Shown here in pieces: positions 55,728 through 63,498 of a DNA stretch of 64,000 nucleotides. Source of the DNA: Shimia isoporae (GTDB taxonomy: Bacteria > Pseudomonadota > Alphaproteobacteria > Rhodobacterales > Rhodobacteraceae); NCBI RefSeq assembly GCF_004346865.1, contig NZ_SMGR01000002.1, forward strand, positions 1-64,000. The letters run 5' to 3'. Made by a program: the position numbers and the translations under genes. The notes under the pieces were generated by a model, which did no database searches, was not told the origin of the DNA, and saw only the letters and a list, made by a program, of their open reading frames with translations. Numbering within the stretch: the first letter of the stretch is position 1; each line of letters starts with the position of its first letter.

Positions 55728-56483
55728 TTAACGGCCGTTGACCTTGCGGTGATCTCGCAGGAATGCGCTCGCCACGCGCAGTATCGCGTCTTCTTCGTTG
55801 CCGGAGTGGTCACGGGCGGCGGATCCGGTGGAAAAGGACCAGACTCCAGCCGGAATTTTTATCCTGAGGTCACGCGCCAGAAGGACATCCTGATTGAGAG
55901 CGGCAAAAACCGAATATGCGTAATCACAATCGCCGTTAGAGTTCGTGAACGAAAAGTAGAGGTTCAAGACCGGTTGGCCTGGCAACCGAGACAAAGTATC
56001 TTTGTCTACAACCCTCACACCACCTGCTTCTAACCGTTTCACGAATTTCGCGTGCAATACTTGCCCAAAATTGTCTCCAAACCCCGGCGGCGCTTTTAAT
56101 CCGTTCAAATCGACATGCAGGGCTTGCACACCTCTCAACGCCTCAACTTTTTCGCTGCGCGGCAGGGCTTCGGGTTCGAAACCCAACGCAAGAGGTACTT
56201 GGTTGTCTGGACAAATTTGGGGTGCATTCGGATGTTCGCCAAGCAAATGTGACGCGTGGTTCCGACCTTCAGAAACGCCAAAAAGGCGGTAGATAAATGC
56301 CGTATTGTCTGTGTCCAGTGGACGACTGGCGTACGTCTTGTCCACCAGACACGCCGCCCCATTTGGACAGTGCTGGCCAATGTATTTGATGCGCTCCCAA
56401 ATGATCCAAAATCTGTCCTCGTTCGCCAATGTCGGTGACGGGACGTTTACTGTGAGCATTGTGAGAAGTAGCCAAAACCTCAT
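55728..56483 (-). CDS. Secreted protein of unknown function
   Basis: 251 residues with an N-terminal signal peptide (cleavage after about residue 20, TLANED). Four cysteines early (HCPNGAAC and others) suggest disulfides in the periplasm. The C-terminal half has a pattern of a TolB/CsgG-like alpha/beta fold (FVKRLEAGGVRVVDKDTLSR, then VLNLYFSFTNSNGD), weakly. Not recognised. Starts 4 nt inside the end of the upstream nucleotidyltransferase and precedes the synthase. Confidence 0.7.
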   Translation of the reverse strand: MRFWLLLTMLTVNVPSPTLANEDRFWIIWERIKYIGQHCPNGAACLVDKTYASRPLDTDNTAFIYRLFGVSEGRNHASHLLGEHPNAPQICPDNQVPLALGFEPEALPRSEKVEALRGVQALHVDLNGLKAPPGFGDNFGQVLHAKFVKRLEAGGVRVVDKDTLSRLPGQPVLNLYFSFTNSNGDCDYAYSVFAALNQDVLLARDLRIKIPAGVWSFSTGSAARDHSGNEEDAILRVASAFLRDHRKVNGR

Positions 56484-57979
56484 CCCATCAGCTCCTGCAT
56501 CAATCGATCAGCAGTTGAAATATCCACCTCCTGTTCCTTGGCCGCCACAATGCCATCCAACGCCTCGATAGCCGGAGGAAGATCGCTGTTTGCGTCCAGA
56601 TCTAGAGCCCAATCTTTGCTGACAATCATGCCGTTCACCCAAGTTCCCGGGCAAACTTGTGTCCGAGGTTGGATAATCGCGCGCTTCACCACTGTTCGTG
56701 TGGTGATGTGAGAATCCGTCCCGATCACCGCGGGCCCCTCAATGTGCGCGCCGGCTTCTACCTTGGCACCCGGACCGATGTAGCAGGGCCCAATCACCAC
56801 GGCGCGATCCGACACATTTGCAGTCGGCGCAATCCACACTCCATTGCGATTTAGCGCACCCTCAGGGACCGCGCCTTGTATTTCGCCGCGCATAACCCGC
56901 TCGAGCGACTTGAAGTAGTCTTGCGTGTTGCCAAGGTCCGCCCAGGAAAAAACACCTTCATAAGCCTGCAACTTTCCACCGCGCGCCAGAATACGTGGCA
57001 GCAAATCGCAACCAATATCAATTCCGACAGCTTCCGAGAGCCCGATTAAAACACGTGGATTTATAACGTAAATGCCGCTGCTGATCAGCGTCGATTGCGC
57101 GTCTTCCGGTGCGGGCTTCTCGCAAAATTCCCGCACTCTTCCGTCCTCGTCCGTGACAAGTACTCCATATTTCCCGACTTCCTCACGCGCCACACGCAAA
57201 GCAGCAATGGTCACATCCGCATTTTTGGCACGATGCAAGTTTACGAGTTCACAAACATCCACGTCCGAAACCGCATCGCCACACAACACAAGGAAATCGT
57301 CGTCAAACGCATTTTGACGGAGTTGAAGCCGTGCAAGCGTTGATGCAGACCCCACAGGCGACGGCTGCCAATGGCCTTCCACGTATGCCCCTTCGTTGGC
57401 GAACTGAATCGACCTTTGCGCCGTTGTGGCAAAGGCTCCGTGGATCGCCGGTGCACCGTGGCCTGGGTTCAGAATAAAGTCGCGTATTCCAAAACGGCCC
57501 AGATGCTCAAGGATGCGCTCAAGTGCCGGTTTGCCGGCGATGTCGAGCATCGGCTTTGGCGTCTCCAGCGACAGCGGACGCATACGTGTGCCCGCCCCCG
57601 CACAAAGCACAACCGCTTTCATCCCGGCAAGACGCCGAGCGCGCACATGCGGAACATCGAGAGCTTGTTCTCTGGTGTCCTGATAACTCAACAAAGAGGA
57701 AAGTGGGCACCGCCGGATTTCGCCGGCGACATGAGGTCGGGCGCCAAAAAAGCCGAGTTTCACGTCGATCGTAACCTCGCTCTGCAACTCGATTAATGCT
57801 GCCAAACCGGAACGTGTGACGCGACGAATACCGCCTAAATCAAATAGAATGGTATTCCTCCCGCGATCCACCTCTCGTTCCACTGCGATCTTTAGGGGAG
57901 CCAAGTCGGCTGCCGTTAGGCGATTGCTTGCAAGTTTGACTATGGAAACAAACCCAACGTCTTCGCAATTTGTGAGCAT
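56480..57979 (-). CDS. STAS domain fused to sugar-1-phosphate nucleotidyltransferase
   Basis: 499 residues. N-terminal STAS fold (about 1-110) with the conserved serine in VTRSGLAALIEL; then a nucleotidyltransferase domain from about 120 (VLCAGAGTRMRPLS, TPKPML, LCGDAVSDVD) and a left-handed beta-helix tail (about 375-440). It should make an NDP-sugar, like RmlA/GlmU/ManC enzymes. No ribosome site precedes the internal Met120, so the two parts are translated as one protein. STAS domains usually act in signalling by partner switching, so precursor supply may be under post-translational control. ATG 57979 has GGAG 7 nt upstream. Confidence 0.86.
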   Translation of the reverse strand: MLTNCEDVGFVSIVKLASNRLTAADLAPLKIAVEREVDRGRNTILFDLGGIRRVTRSGLAALIELQSEVTIDVKLGFFGARPHVAGEIRRCPLSSLLSYQDTREQALDVPHVRARRLAGMKAVVLCAGAGTRMRPLSLETPKPMLDIAGKPALERILEHLGRFGIRDFILNPGHGAPAIHGAFATTAQRSIQFANEGAYVEGHWQPSPVGSASTLARLQLRQNAFDDDFLVLCGDAVSDVDVCELVNLHRAKNADVTIAALRVAREEVGKYGVLVTDEDGRVREFCEKPAPEDAQSTLISSGIYVINPRVLIGLSEAVGIDIGCDLLPRILARGGKLQAYEGVFSWADLGNTQDYFKSLERVMRGEIQGAVPEGALNRNGVWIAPTANVSDRAVVIGPCYIGPGAKVEAGAHIEGPAVIGTDSHITTRTVVKRAIIQPRTQVCPGTWVNGMIVSKDWALDLDANSDLPPAIEALDGIVAAKEQEVDISTADRLMQELMG

Positions 57980-57980
57980 T

Positions 57981-59135
57981 CTATTTCTCCTGTTTCAAAT
58001 GAGTTTGGATCGTCCGCTGAGGCAAAATCTGCGGCAATGGTCCAAGGCCGATCGTCCAGGCCAGAACCGGAATTCTGGAAATACAAAAAACAAACAGCGC
58101 AGTTGTCGGAACGACCCATGCCAACTCAAAGATGACTTGCAACATCGGCGAAGCTTCAACTGTTTGGAGAGCGATTTCAGCAAGGTCCAAAAAGATGGGG
58201 TGACACAGATAAATTCCGAAAGAATATTTTGCCGCCCGGGAGATCCATTCCGGCCACAATTTGTCAGCAAGGCACATGGCGCCAATCAGCAAAACAACTG
58301 GCATCAAAAGGTCGGCCCAATACCCGGGCACATATGTGTATTCCCATGTACCTGATTGAATAACTTTTGCGGTGGATATCAGTTTGAATGCGAACAGAAA
58401 TACACCGCAGGCCAAAACAAAGAAAAACAGGGATTTTGGGAGGCCGCGGGCGGACATGTTCCAAATGCCAAGTACTGCACCGGCCGCCATGCCATAGCCT
58501 ATGTACGTCGTGACCTTGAGAATTCGGATGAGGTATGGCAGGGCATCACTATGCCAGAATTGCGAATAGATCGCGCCCTCAAGAAGATGTTTCAATAGTA
58601 GACATGGGACAACTGCCAGACCCCACAAAGGTTGTTTTTCCGACATTCGATACAATGGAAAAAAGACGATCAGACCCAAAAGCGTCGGGATGAAATGCAT
58701 GTGGTATTTCACATCACCCAAAAGTAGAAATTTGGCCCATACGCCAAGATCGGAAATCCGGTCAATTTCTGCCGATCCATAGCCGAATTGACCTGCTTTC
58801 ATAAGGCCATAGGGCGCATAAAAAACAGTCCAGAAAAGAAACGGCGCCAAAAGGCGACCTACTTGAAACTTGATGACCTGCCGATATGTCCTGGGAACTC
58901 TGTGCAGTGACATCAGAAGCAAGAGTATCGAGATCATCAGAAAGAGCTCTGTCCGCGCAACATAAAAAATTGAGCGAAGCAGCAACGGCGCAATGCGATC
59001 GGAAGGAGCCGCGTCGGGATAGGGCTGACCCGCCGCATCGGCCGTTGCATGCAGTCCGACCATAGATAGCCCCGCAAATAGACGCAGAGCATCTATCCAA
59101 ATGTGCCTTTCCGAAGTGGTTGCAAAGGAACTCAT
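57981..59135 (-). CDS. Membrane acyltransferase (acyltransferase 3 family)
   Basis: 384 residues, about ten membrane segments. WIDALRLFAGLSMVGLHATADA at the N-terminus with the conserved His, and RTELFLMISILLLL, mark the acyltransferase 3 fold that moves acyl groups (acetyl, succinyl and similar) onto glycans or lipids at the membrane. First gene of the five-gene minus-strand run leading to the synthase; likely decorates the polymer. TTG 59150 is an alternative start; no clear ribosome site for either. Confidence 0.88.
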   Translation of the reverse strand: MSSFATTSERHIWIDALRLFAGLSMVGLHATADAAGQPYPDAAPSDRIAPLLLRSIFYVARTELFLMISILLLLMSLHRVPRTYRQVIKFQVGRLLAPFLFWTVFYAPYGLMKAGQFGYGSAEIDRISDLGVWAKFLLLGDVKYHMHFIPTLLGLIVFFPLYRMSEKQPLWGLAVVPCLLLKHLLEGAIYSQFWHSDALPYLIRILKVTTYIGYGMAAGAVLGIWNMSARGLPKSLFFFVLACGVFLFAFKLISTAKVIQSGTWEYTYVPGYWADLLMPVVLLIGAMCLADKLWPEWISRAAKYSFGIYLCHPIFLDLAEIALQTVEASPMLQVIFELAWVVPTTALFVFCISRIPVLAWTIGLGPLPQILPQRTIQTHLKQEK

Positions 59136-59294
59136 AGAGCGAACCGCCAAAAACTTTTCGTATCAATGCCTTCAGATTTGCCTCAATACCCAAACATTTG
59201 GTAAACGCGGCCCAAATTTATTCCCCCTTTGTTCGCGTTAAGTTCATTCTTTGTTAGCGCATCTAACATAATCTCCACCCCAAGGAGAATTTCG

Positions 59295-59825
59295 ATGAAT
59301 GCTTTAATATCCGTGGGGCTTCCTGCAGCATTTGGGGTGATTGCTTCGACAGCTGCCTTGGCCATGTCACCGCAAGAGCTATGCGACAGGGTGTTCGAAC
59401 AATACGGCGTGATGTCCGAGGAATGCGAAATTGTCGACACGCCGCAGAACGACACCGAACTGTCCGGCCTGTCCGATGAAACCCAAGAAAGCCACGTGTT
59501 TTTTGCGCGTGGCGGCGCGCAATTGGATGACAATGCACGGTTGAAGCTCACTGTACTTGTTCAAGTGCTTGAGACACCATTGATGACGCGGGCATGTCTG
59601 CATTTGGTGGGACATTCCGATAGTTCCGGTTCAAGCACCCGAAATCTGGAACTAGCCAGAGAACGCGCGCAAATCGTGGCTGACGCCTTACGAGCAGGAT
59701 TGATGGACCCCAGTCGAATTCTTGAAGTTTCGGCAGAAGGCGAAAACAGACCCCTGCAAGGCCAGCAAGGCGGATCCCGATACAACCGTCGCGTGGAAAT
59801 TCTGGCGCGGGATTGCCCTGAGTAA
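59295..59825 (+). CDS. OmpA-domain protein
   Basis: 176 residues: signal peptide ending near AALAMSP, a short Cys-containing linker (CDR, CEI), then an OmpA C-terminal domain with VFFARGGAQLDDNARLKL, LVGHSDSSGSSTRNLELARERAQIVADAL and the binding-loop Arg in YNRRVEIL. This domain binds diaminopimelate of peptidoglycan. AAGGAG at 59281 precedes ATG 59295 by 8 nt. It is divergent from the acyltransferase gene. Confidence 0.9.
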   Translation: MNALISVGLPAAFGVIASTAALAMSPQELCDRVFEQYGVMSEECEIVDTPQNDTELSGLSDETQESHVFFARGGAQLDDNARLKLTVLVQVLETPLMTRACLHLVGHSDSSGSSTRNLELARERAQIVADALRAGLMDPSRILEVSAEGENRPLQGQQGGSRYNRRVEILARDCPE

Positions 59826-59856
59826 GTCAGAATGCGTGTCATATCTCGCCAGACAC

Positions 59857-59887
59857 GCGGGCCCGTCGAACGGCGGGCCCTTTCCTA
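59857..59887. terminator. Probable bidirectional terminator
   Basis: GCGGGCCCGTCGAACGGCGGGCCC can form a stem of GGGCCCG and CGGGCCC with a T/C-rich tail (TTTCC), between converging genes. Confidence 0.6.
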
Positions 59888-61111
59888 TTCTTTCTTTTTT
59901 GATTTGAGGAAATGATAGAGGTTCTTGTAGACCTCCTCGCAATCACCTTCCTCAACACACTCTGGATCACGGGCAGGCGTCGCGTCTATCCGCGGGATGA
60001 CAGGCTTTGGAACGGGCATTCGCGCCTGTTTGGGCTGCGTTGTAGCAGTGATGGCTGGCAGTGCTTTTCGGGAATGCGTTGCTGTACTCCGGCGGAGCTC
60101 GCGCAAAGTGTCAAAATCGACTATCCCGTTTGGCAACAAATTGTTGCTAGATTGGAACGCGCTAAGCGCACGCCGCGTAGCGACATCAAGTTCGCCTGCT
60201 TGGTGTTTTGCGAGCAAACCGAGAGCCGACAAATGTTTCTGGGCTTCGCTCACCCGCGCCCTTTTCCCACGATGGCGGATATCCTGTTCGTAGTTTTCGT
60301 TGTTCTTCGCATCAGTCGACGCGCTCTCAAGGCATGTCCAATAAGGAACGCCGGCATGGCGACCCAGTAGTTCGATCGCCCCGACTTCAATGAGATTTCG
60401 AACGGCCTGACTATGGCTCTCCACGCGTTCAATACGCAAAGGCGATCCAAATGTTCCTGCCTGAATGATACCAAATGCTCCAGCTTCGAACCGCTTTCGC
60501 GTGACAACCATTGAGTTCGCAACCGACGCTCCCGGGATAACCCGCCGGCTTGGAAACTCAACCAGATGCATGTCCACAGTCACAACCGACAAACTGCGTG
60601 ACCCGCGCAAATAGCTTTCGGTAATGCCCTTGTCTGCGCCTCGATCATATCCAACAGTCAACGCATTGTCTGACGGATCCTCATCAATCTGACTGATTGA
60701 CCCACGAACATAGAGGCGCGGCTTGATCTCGTCTTCTTTGCGCGTGGTTACAATCTCCAACTGACCAAAGCCTGATATGCGTGCCTGATCTAAAAACACA
60801 TATTTCTTGTTCGTTCGATTCATTTGGTTGATGGCATTGATCAACATGTCGTCTGCGCCGACGTCCACGTCATGCGTCTCATCCGGAAATCCGGATGAAG
60901 AAATCAGAAGTTGACCGCGACGCGACTGCGCTAGCAACCGGTCCATGCACTGCAGGGCAAATGAAAAGGACGTAAAATTTCGCGCGGGACGCGTGTTGGG
61001 CTGGGCAATCGACGGAGCAAGGGTCGCGTGAGGCCCAATACATCCGCTATTCAATAGAAGTACCGCCAGAATAGTTATCGGTTTGCGCACGACTGAAAAC
61101 TCAAAACGCAT
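59885..61111 (-). CDS. Lipoprotein with CsgG-like region and peptidoglycan-binding domain
   Basis: 408 residues. Lipobox LNSGC near residue 24. The middle (about 60-260) resembles CsgG/HfaB: conserved spacing of SLSVVTVDMHLVEF, VANSMVVTRKRFEAGAFGII and SQAVRNLIEVGAIELLG. A peptidoglycan-binding domain 1 lies near 290-345 (AQKHLSALGLLAKHQAGELDVATRRALSAFQ, GIVDFDTLRELR). C-terminal tail is basic and Pro-rich. CsgG family members form outer membrane pores for curli or holdfast parts. Assignment of the CsgG part is moderate. Confidence 0.7.
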   Translation of the reverse strand: MRFEFSVVRKPITILAVLLLNSGCIGPHATLAPSIAQPNTRPARNFTSFSFALQCMDRLLAQSRRGQLLISSSGFPDETHDVDVGADDMLINAINQMNRTNKKYVFLDQARISGFGQLEIVTTRKEDEIKPRLYVRGSISQIDEDPSDNALTVGYDRGADKGITESYLRGSRSLSVVTVDMHLVEFPSRRVIPGASVANSMVVTRKRFEAGAFGIIQAGTFGSPLRIERVESHSQAVRNLIEVGAIELLGRHAGVPYWTCLESASTDAKNNENYEQDIRHRGKRARVSEAQKHLSALGLLAKHQAGELDVATRRALSAFQSSNNLLPNGIVDFDTLRELRRSTATHSRKALPAITATTQPKQARMPVPKPVIPRIDATPARDPECVEEGDCEEVYKNLYHFLKSKKKE

Positions 61112-61290
61112 CTTAAAATCCCAAACAATATGGGACGAGAATACGGCAGGCTTCTTGCTTTTTCCTTAATGCACGTTCCGGAACGAACGACTTGGTGGCC
61201 TATTTTTCCTGCCTCAACCGCCGTTCTATGCCTCTTAACCAAAAGACAACTTTTTCCTTGAAGACCCTGACCAAGGCGCGCGAGATAGGC

Positions 61291-61315
61291 GTTAACCTTA
61301 ACTTTCGTTAACCTT
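61291..61315. promoter_or_regulatory. Direct repeat GTTAACCTT upstream of the GH16 gene
   Basis: GTTAACCTT at 61291 and 61307, 16 bp apart, lies just 19 bp before the GH16 start. TTAA steps resemble CtrA-type half-sites but the spacing is not the standard seven. Possible operator. Confidence 0.35.
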
Positions 61316-61333
61316 GGTGGGGCCAGTGCGAAG

Positions 61334-62077
61334 ATGAGACGTTTTGGTAGGCTGAGCCTTTTGTGGTGCGTGTTTATGATTTTTGGCGCGACTCTCGTAA
61401 CCGCCCAAGAGGGGTTTGAAGAATTGTTTCGCGTGCCACCGACAAATGATTGGCACGTCGCGGACTACGATTTTTCCCATCCTCATTTCGACACCGATTG
61501 GTCTCGAAAACAGGTACACCTGGATGACGGCGTGCAACTGTCTCTTTCACCTAAGAGCACTGGCAAAAACGGGTTCGCTGGGGCGTCGATCCGGCGAACG
61601 GCCACCACGCACTATGGGCGGTATGAGGTCGAAATGCAGCCTGCGCGCGGCGAAGGTGTCATAACTGGATTTTTCACTTACACCGGTCGGTACTATGGAA
61701 CGCGTCACGATGAAATCGACATCGAGTTCCTCGGAAAAGATACGACGAAGCTGCACGTCGCCTGGTTTGTAGATGGCGTTCTAAACAACCGATTTATCGA
61801 TCTTGGGTTTGATGCCGCAGAAAAGCCTCGTGCTTACGCGTTTGAGTGGCTTCCTGATCGCATTCGTTGGTACGCCGAAGACACGCTGATCTTTGAAGTC
61901 ACCAGCGCAGATGCACGATTGCCAGAAGTTCCGGGCTTTCTGTTTGCAAACATTTGGGCCGCGTCGCCAGCTTTGGACACTTGGTCAGGCACACCAGCGC
62001 CAACAACCAACGCGGACGCCTTCGTCGGTGCCATAAGGTTCATTCCGCTAAGCGACTTGCCGGACCAAATTTCCTAG
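61334..62077 (+). CDS. Family 16 glycoside hydrolase, lichenase-type site
   Basis: 247 residues with an N-terminal signal peptide ending near TAQEG. The catalytic motif HDEIDIEF (125-132) has nucleophile Glu127 and acid/base Glu131 in the ExDxE arrangement of bacterial lichenases (beta-1,3-1,4-glucanases); the following LGKDTTKLH also matches them. Likely cleaves or trims a beta-glucan or a related EPS (ExoK of rhizobia is of this type). Its stop overlaps the caspase-like gene by 4 nt tail to tail. Confidence 0.9.
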   Translation: MRRFGRLSLLWCVFMIFGATLVTAQEGFEELFRVPPTNDWHVADYDFSHPHFDTDWSRKQVHLDDGVQLSLSPKSTGKNGFAGASIRRTATTHYGRYEVEMQPARGEGVITGFFTYTGRYYGTRHDEIDIEFLGKDTTKLHVAWFVDGVLNNRFIDLGFDAAEKPRAYAFEWLPDRIRWYAEDTLIFEVTSADARLPEVPGFLFANIWAASPALDTWSGTPAPTTNADAFVGAIRFIPLSDLPDQIS

Positions 62078-62817
62078 TCCCTGTCACTTCTGAGATAGGC
62101 CAATCGTAATAAGGAGCTTTGTGTCCAAGGCACCTGTTGACCTGCCGTTTCTGTGGTCACCCGTAGTCGCACTTTGCGCATCTTTTCCTCGAGCGCACCG
62201 CTCGAGCTACGCAATTCCTCGAGGAGTGCAGCGGTAAACGGGCTGTTGCCATCGAAACCATCAAATGCGGCAAAACCAGGCTGCGCTGCATAAGCGACAT
62301 AGCTGCCAGCAGGAATATTGTTGCGGCCATGCCGTGACGTGGCCGGCTGCAAAACCGCTGGAACACGGCACGCGTCCCAAAAGACTATCTTTTGCCTGGG
62401 TTTGTCCGAAACTGCTTTGAAAATCGTCGGAAGCGACACGCTTCCTGCCTGCCAGCCGCCTTCAAAGGCGCGCGCATCCCGCAAAAGCACATAGTTTTGT
62501 GCACCAATTTGCACGCCATGACCGGCAATATAGATCACGACCTGAGATGCCTCCGACGCTCGGATACGCAGTTCTGCAAGCGCTCGCAGCATTTCAGCTC
62601 TGGATGGGTTCGTCACCAACTTCGTTTCGTAACCCAGACGCTCAAACTCGATCGCCAGCACATGCGCATCCCTGGATGCGTTCTGCAGGTCATCTAGATA
62701 ATCATAGTTTGAAATTCCAACGAGCAGAGCCACGTGGCTTTCTTGAGAGAGGGCCGAGGCATTCCAACCGAAAAGCAAGCCCACGAACAACAATGGCCTG
62801 ATGATTTCAACAGCCAT
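62074..62817 (-). CDS. Secreted caspase-family (C14) protein
   Basis: 247 residues with a signal peptide (about 1-25). Caspase-like fold: [24 protein letters not shown], catalytic His100 in YIAGHGVQ, catalytic Cys150 in VFWDACR, and [16 protein letters not shown]. The dyad is intact, so it may be an active peptidase (arginine/lysine or other specificity unknown). A periplasmic location is unusual for metacaspases. It starts 11 bp inside the end of the OmpA gene that precedes it. Confidence 0.87.
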
Positions 62818-63403
62818 CGGAACTCCGGTTTTTTGCGAGAATTTCGACCCGTCTGTTAAGCGGGTGCGCGCCGGGCACTCCCGGAAGGCCTATTTTTTCC
62901 CCTCTGGCTTCGGTCCGAAGCCGGTTAGGGTCGACACCGCCTTTGGCAACCAAATAGGCGGCAACTTGTGATGCGCGCCGTTCTGAAAGCCGAAGATTAT
63001 ACGCAGCTTCGCCAGTGGTGTCCGTGTGTCCGACAAGCTTGAAGCAGCTGGCCTCCAAAGCGACGTTTCCGAGTACTCCAGCCAAACGATCCAAGTGCGC
63101 GGAATACTCTGGTGTCAACGTGTCGGAATTGAAGGCAAACCTGACAAAATAGCCCTGCTCCTCTTCCATTGTACGTAGTGGGGCCGCCTCTTTCGAAAAC
63201 TCTGACGCTGGTGGCAAGCGGCGTGTGCGGCCGAATGCACCGACGTCCGGCAGCTTACATCCTGTTGCAACCCCTCCGGTCAGAGCGAAAAAGATCGCGC
63301 AACGATCCGCCTCGACAGGCAACTCCCGAATGTCTGCCCGAACCCCTCGGTTACAGCAAATATTCAGCGCCAAAACTACTAGGAAAAATCTGAAAAACAC
63401 CAA
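62807..63403 (-). CDS. OmpA-domain protein (second)
   Basis: 198 residues. Signal peptide (about 1-23), an N-terminal region with cysteines, then an OmpA-like domain: [55 protein letters not shown], and [13 protein letters not shown]. Homologous in design to the product at 59295. Overlaps the caspase-like gene by 11 bp, so the two form an operon: a peptidoglycan-attached component plus a secreted protease. Confidence 0.9.
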
Positions 63404-63498
63404 ACGTATTTCGCCTCCAAACGCACCAAGGCCAATGGCGTCGAATCTGGGGCAAAAAAGTTAATCTGGAGTTTAGGAAACAGCTAAATTTAGCGTCT

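Noticed and set aside
61291..61315. CtrA binding site
   Set aside because: TTAA steps occur but not with the seven-base spacing; listed only as a direct repeat.
46015..63403. Cellulose (bcs) or succinoglycan (exo) operon
   Set aside because: No BcsB, BcsC or BcsZ, no PilZ on the synthase, and no Wzx/Wzy flippase-polymerase set or series of glycosyltransferases.
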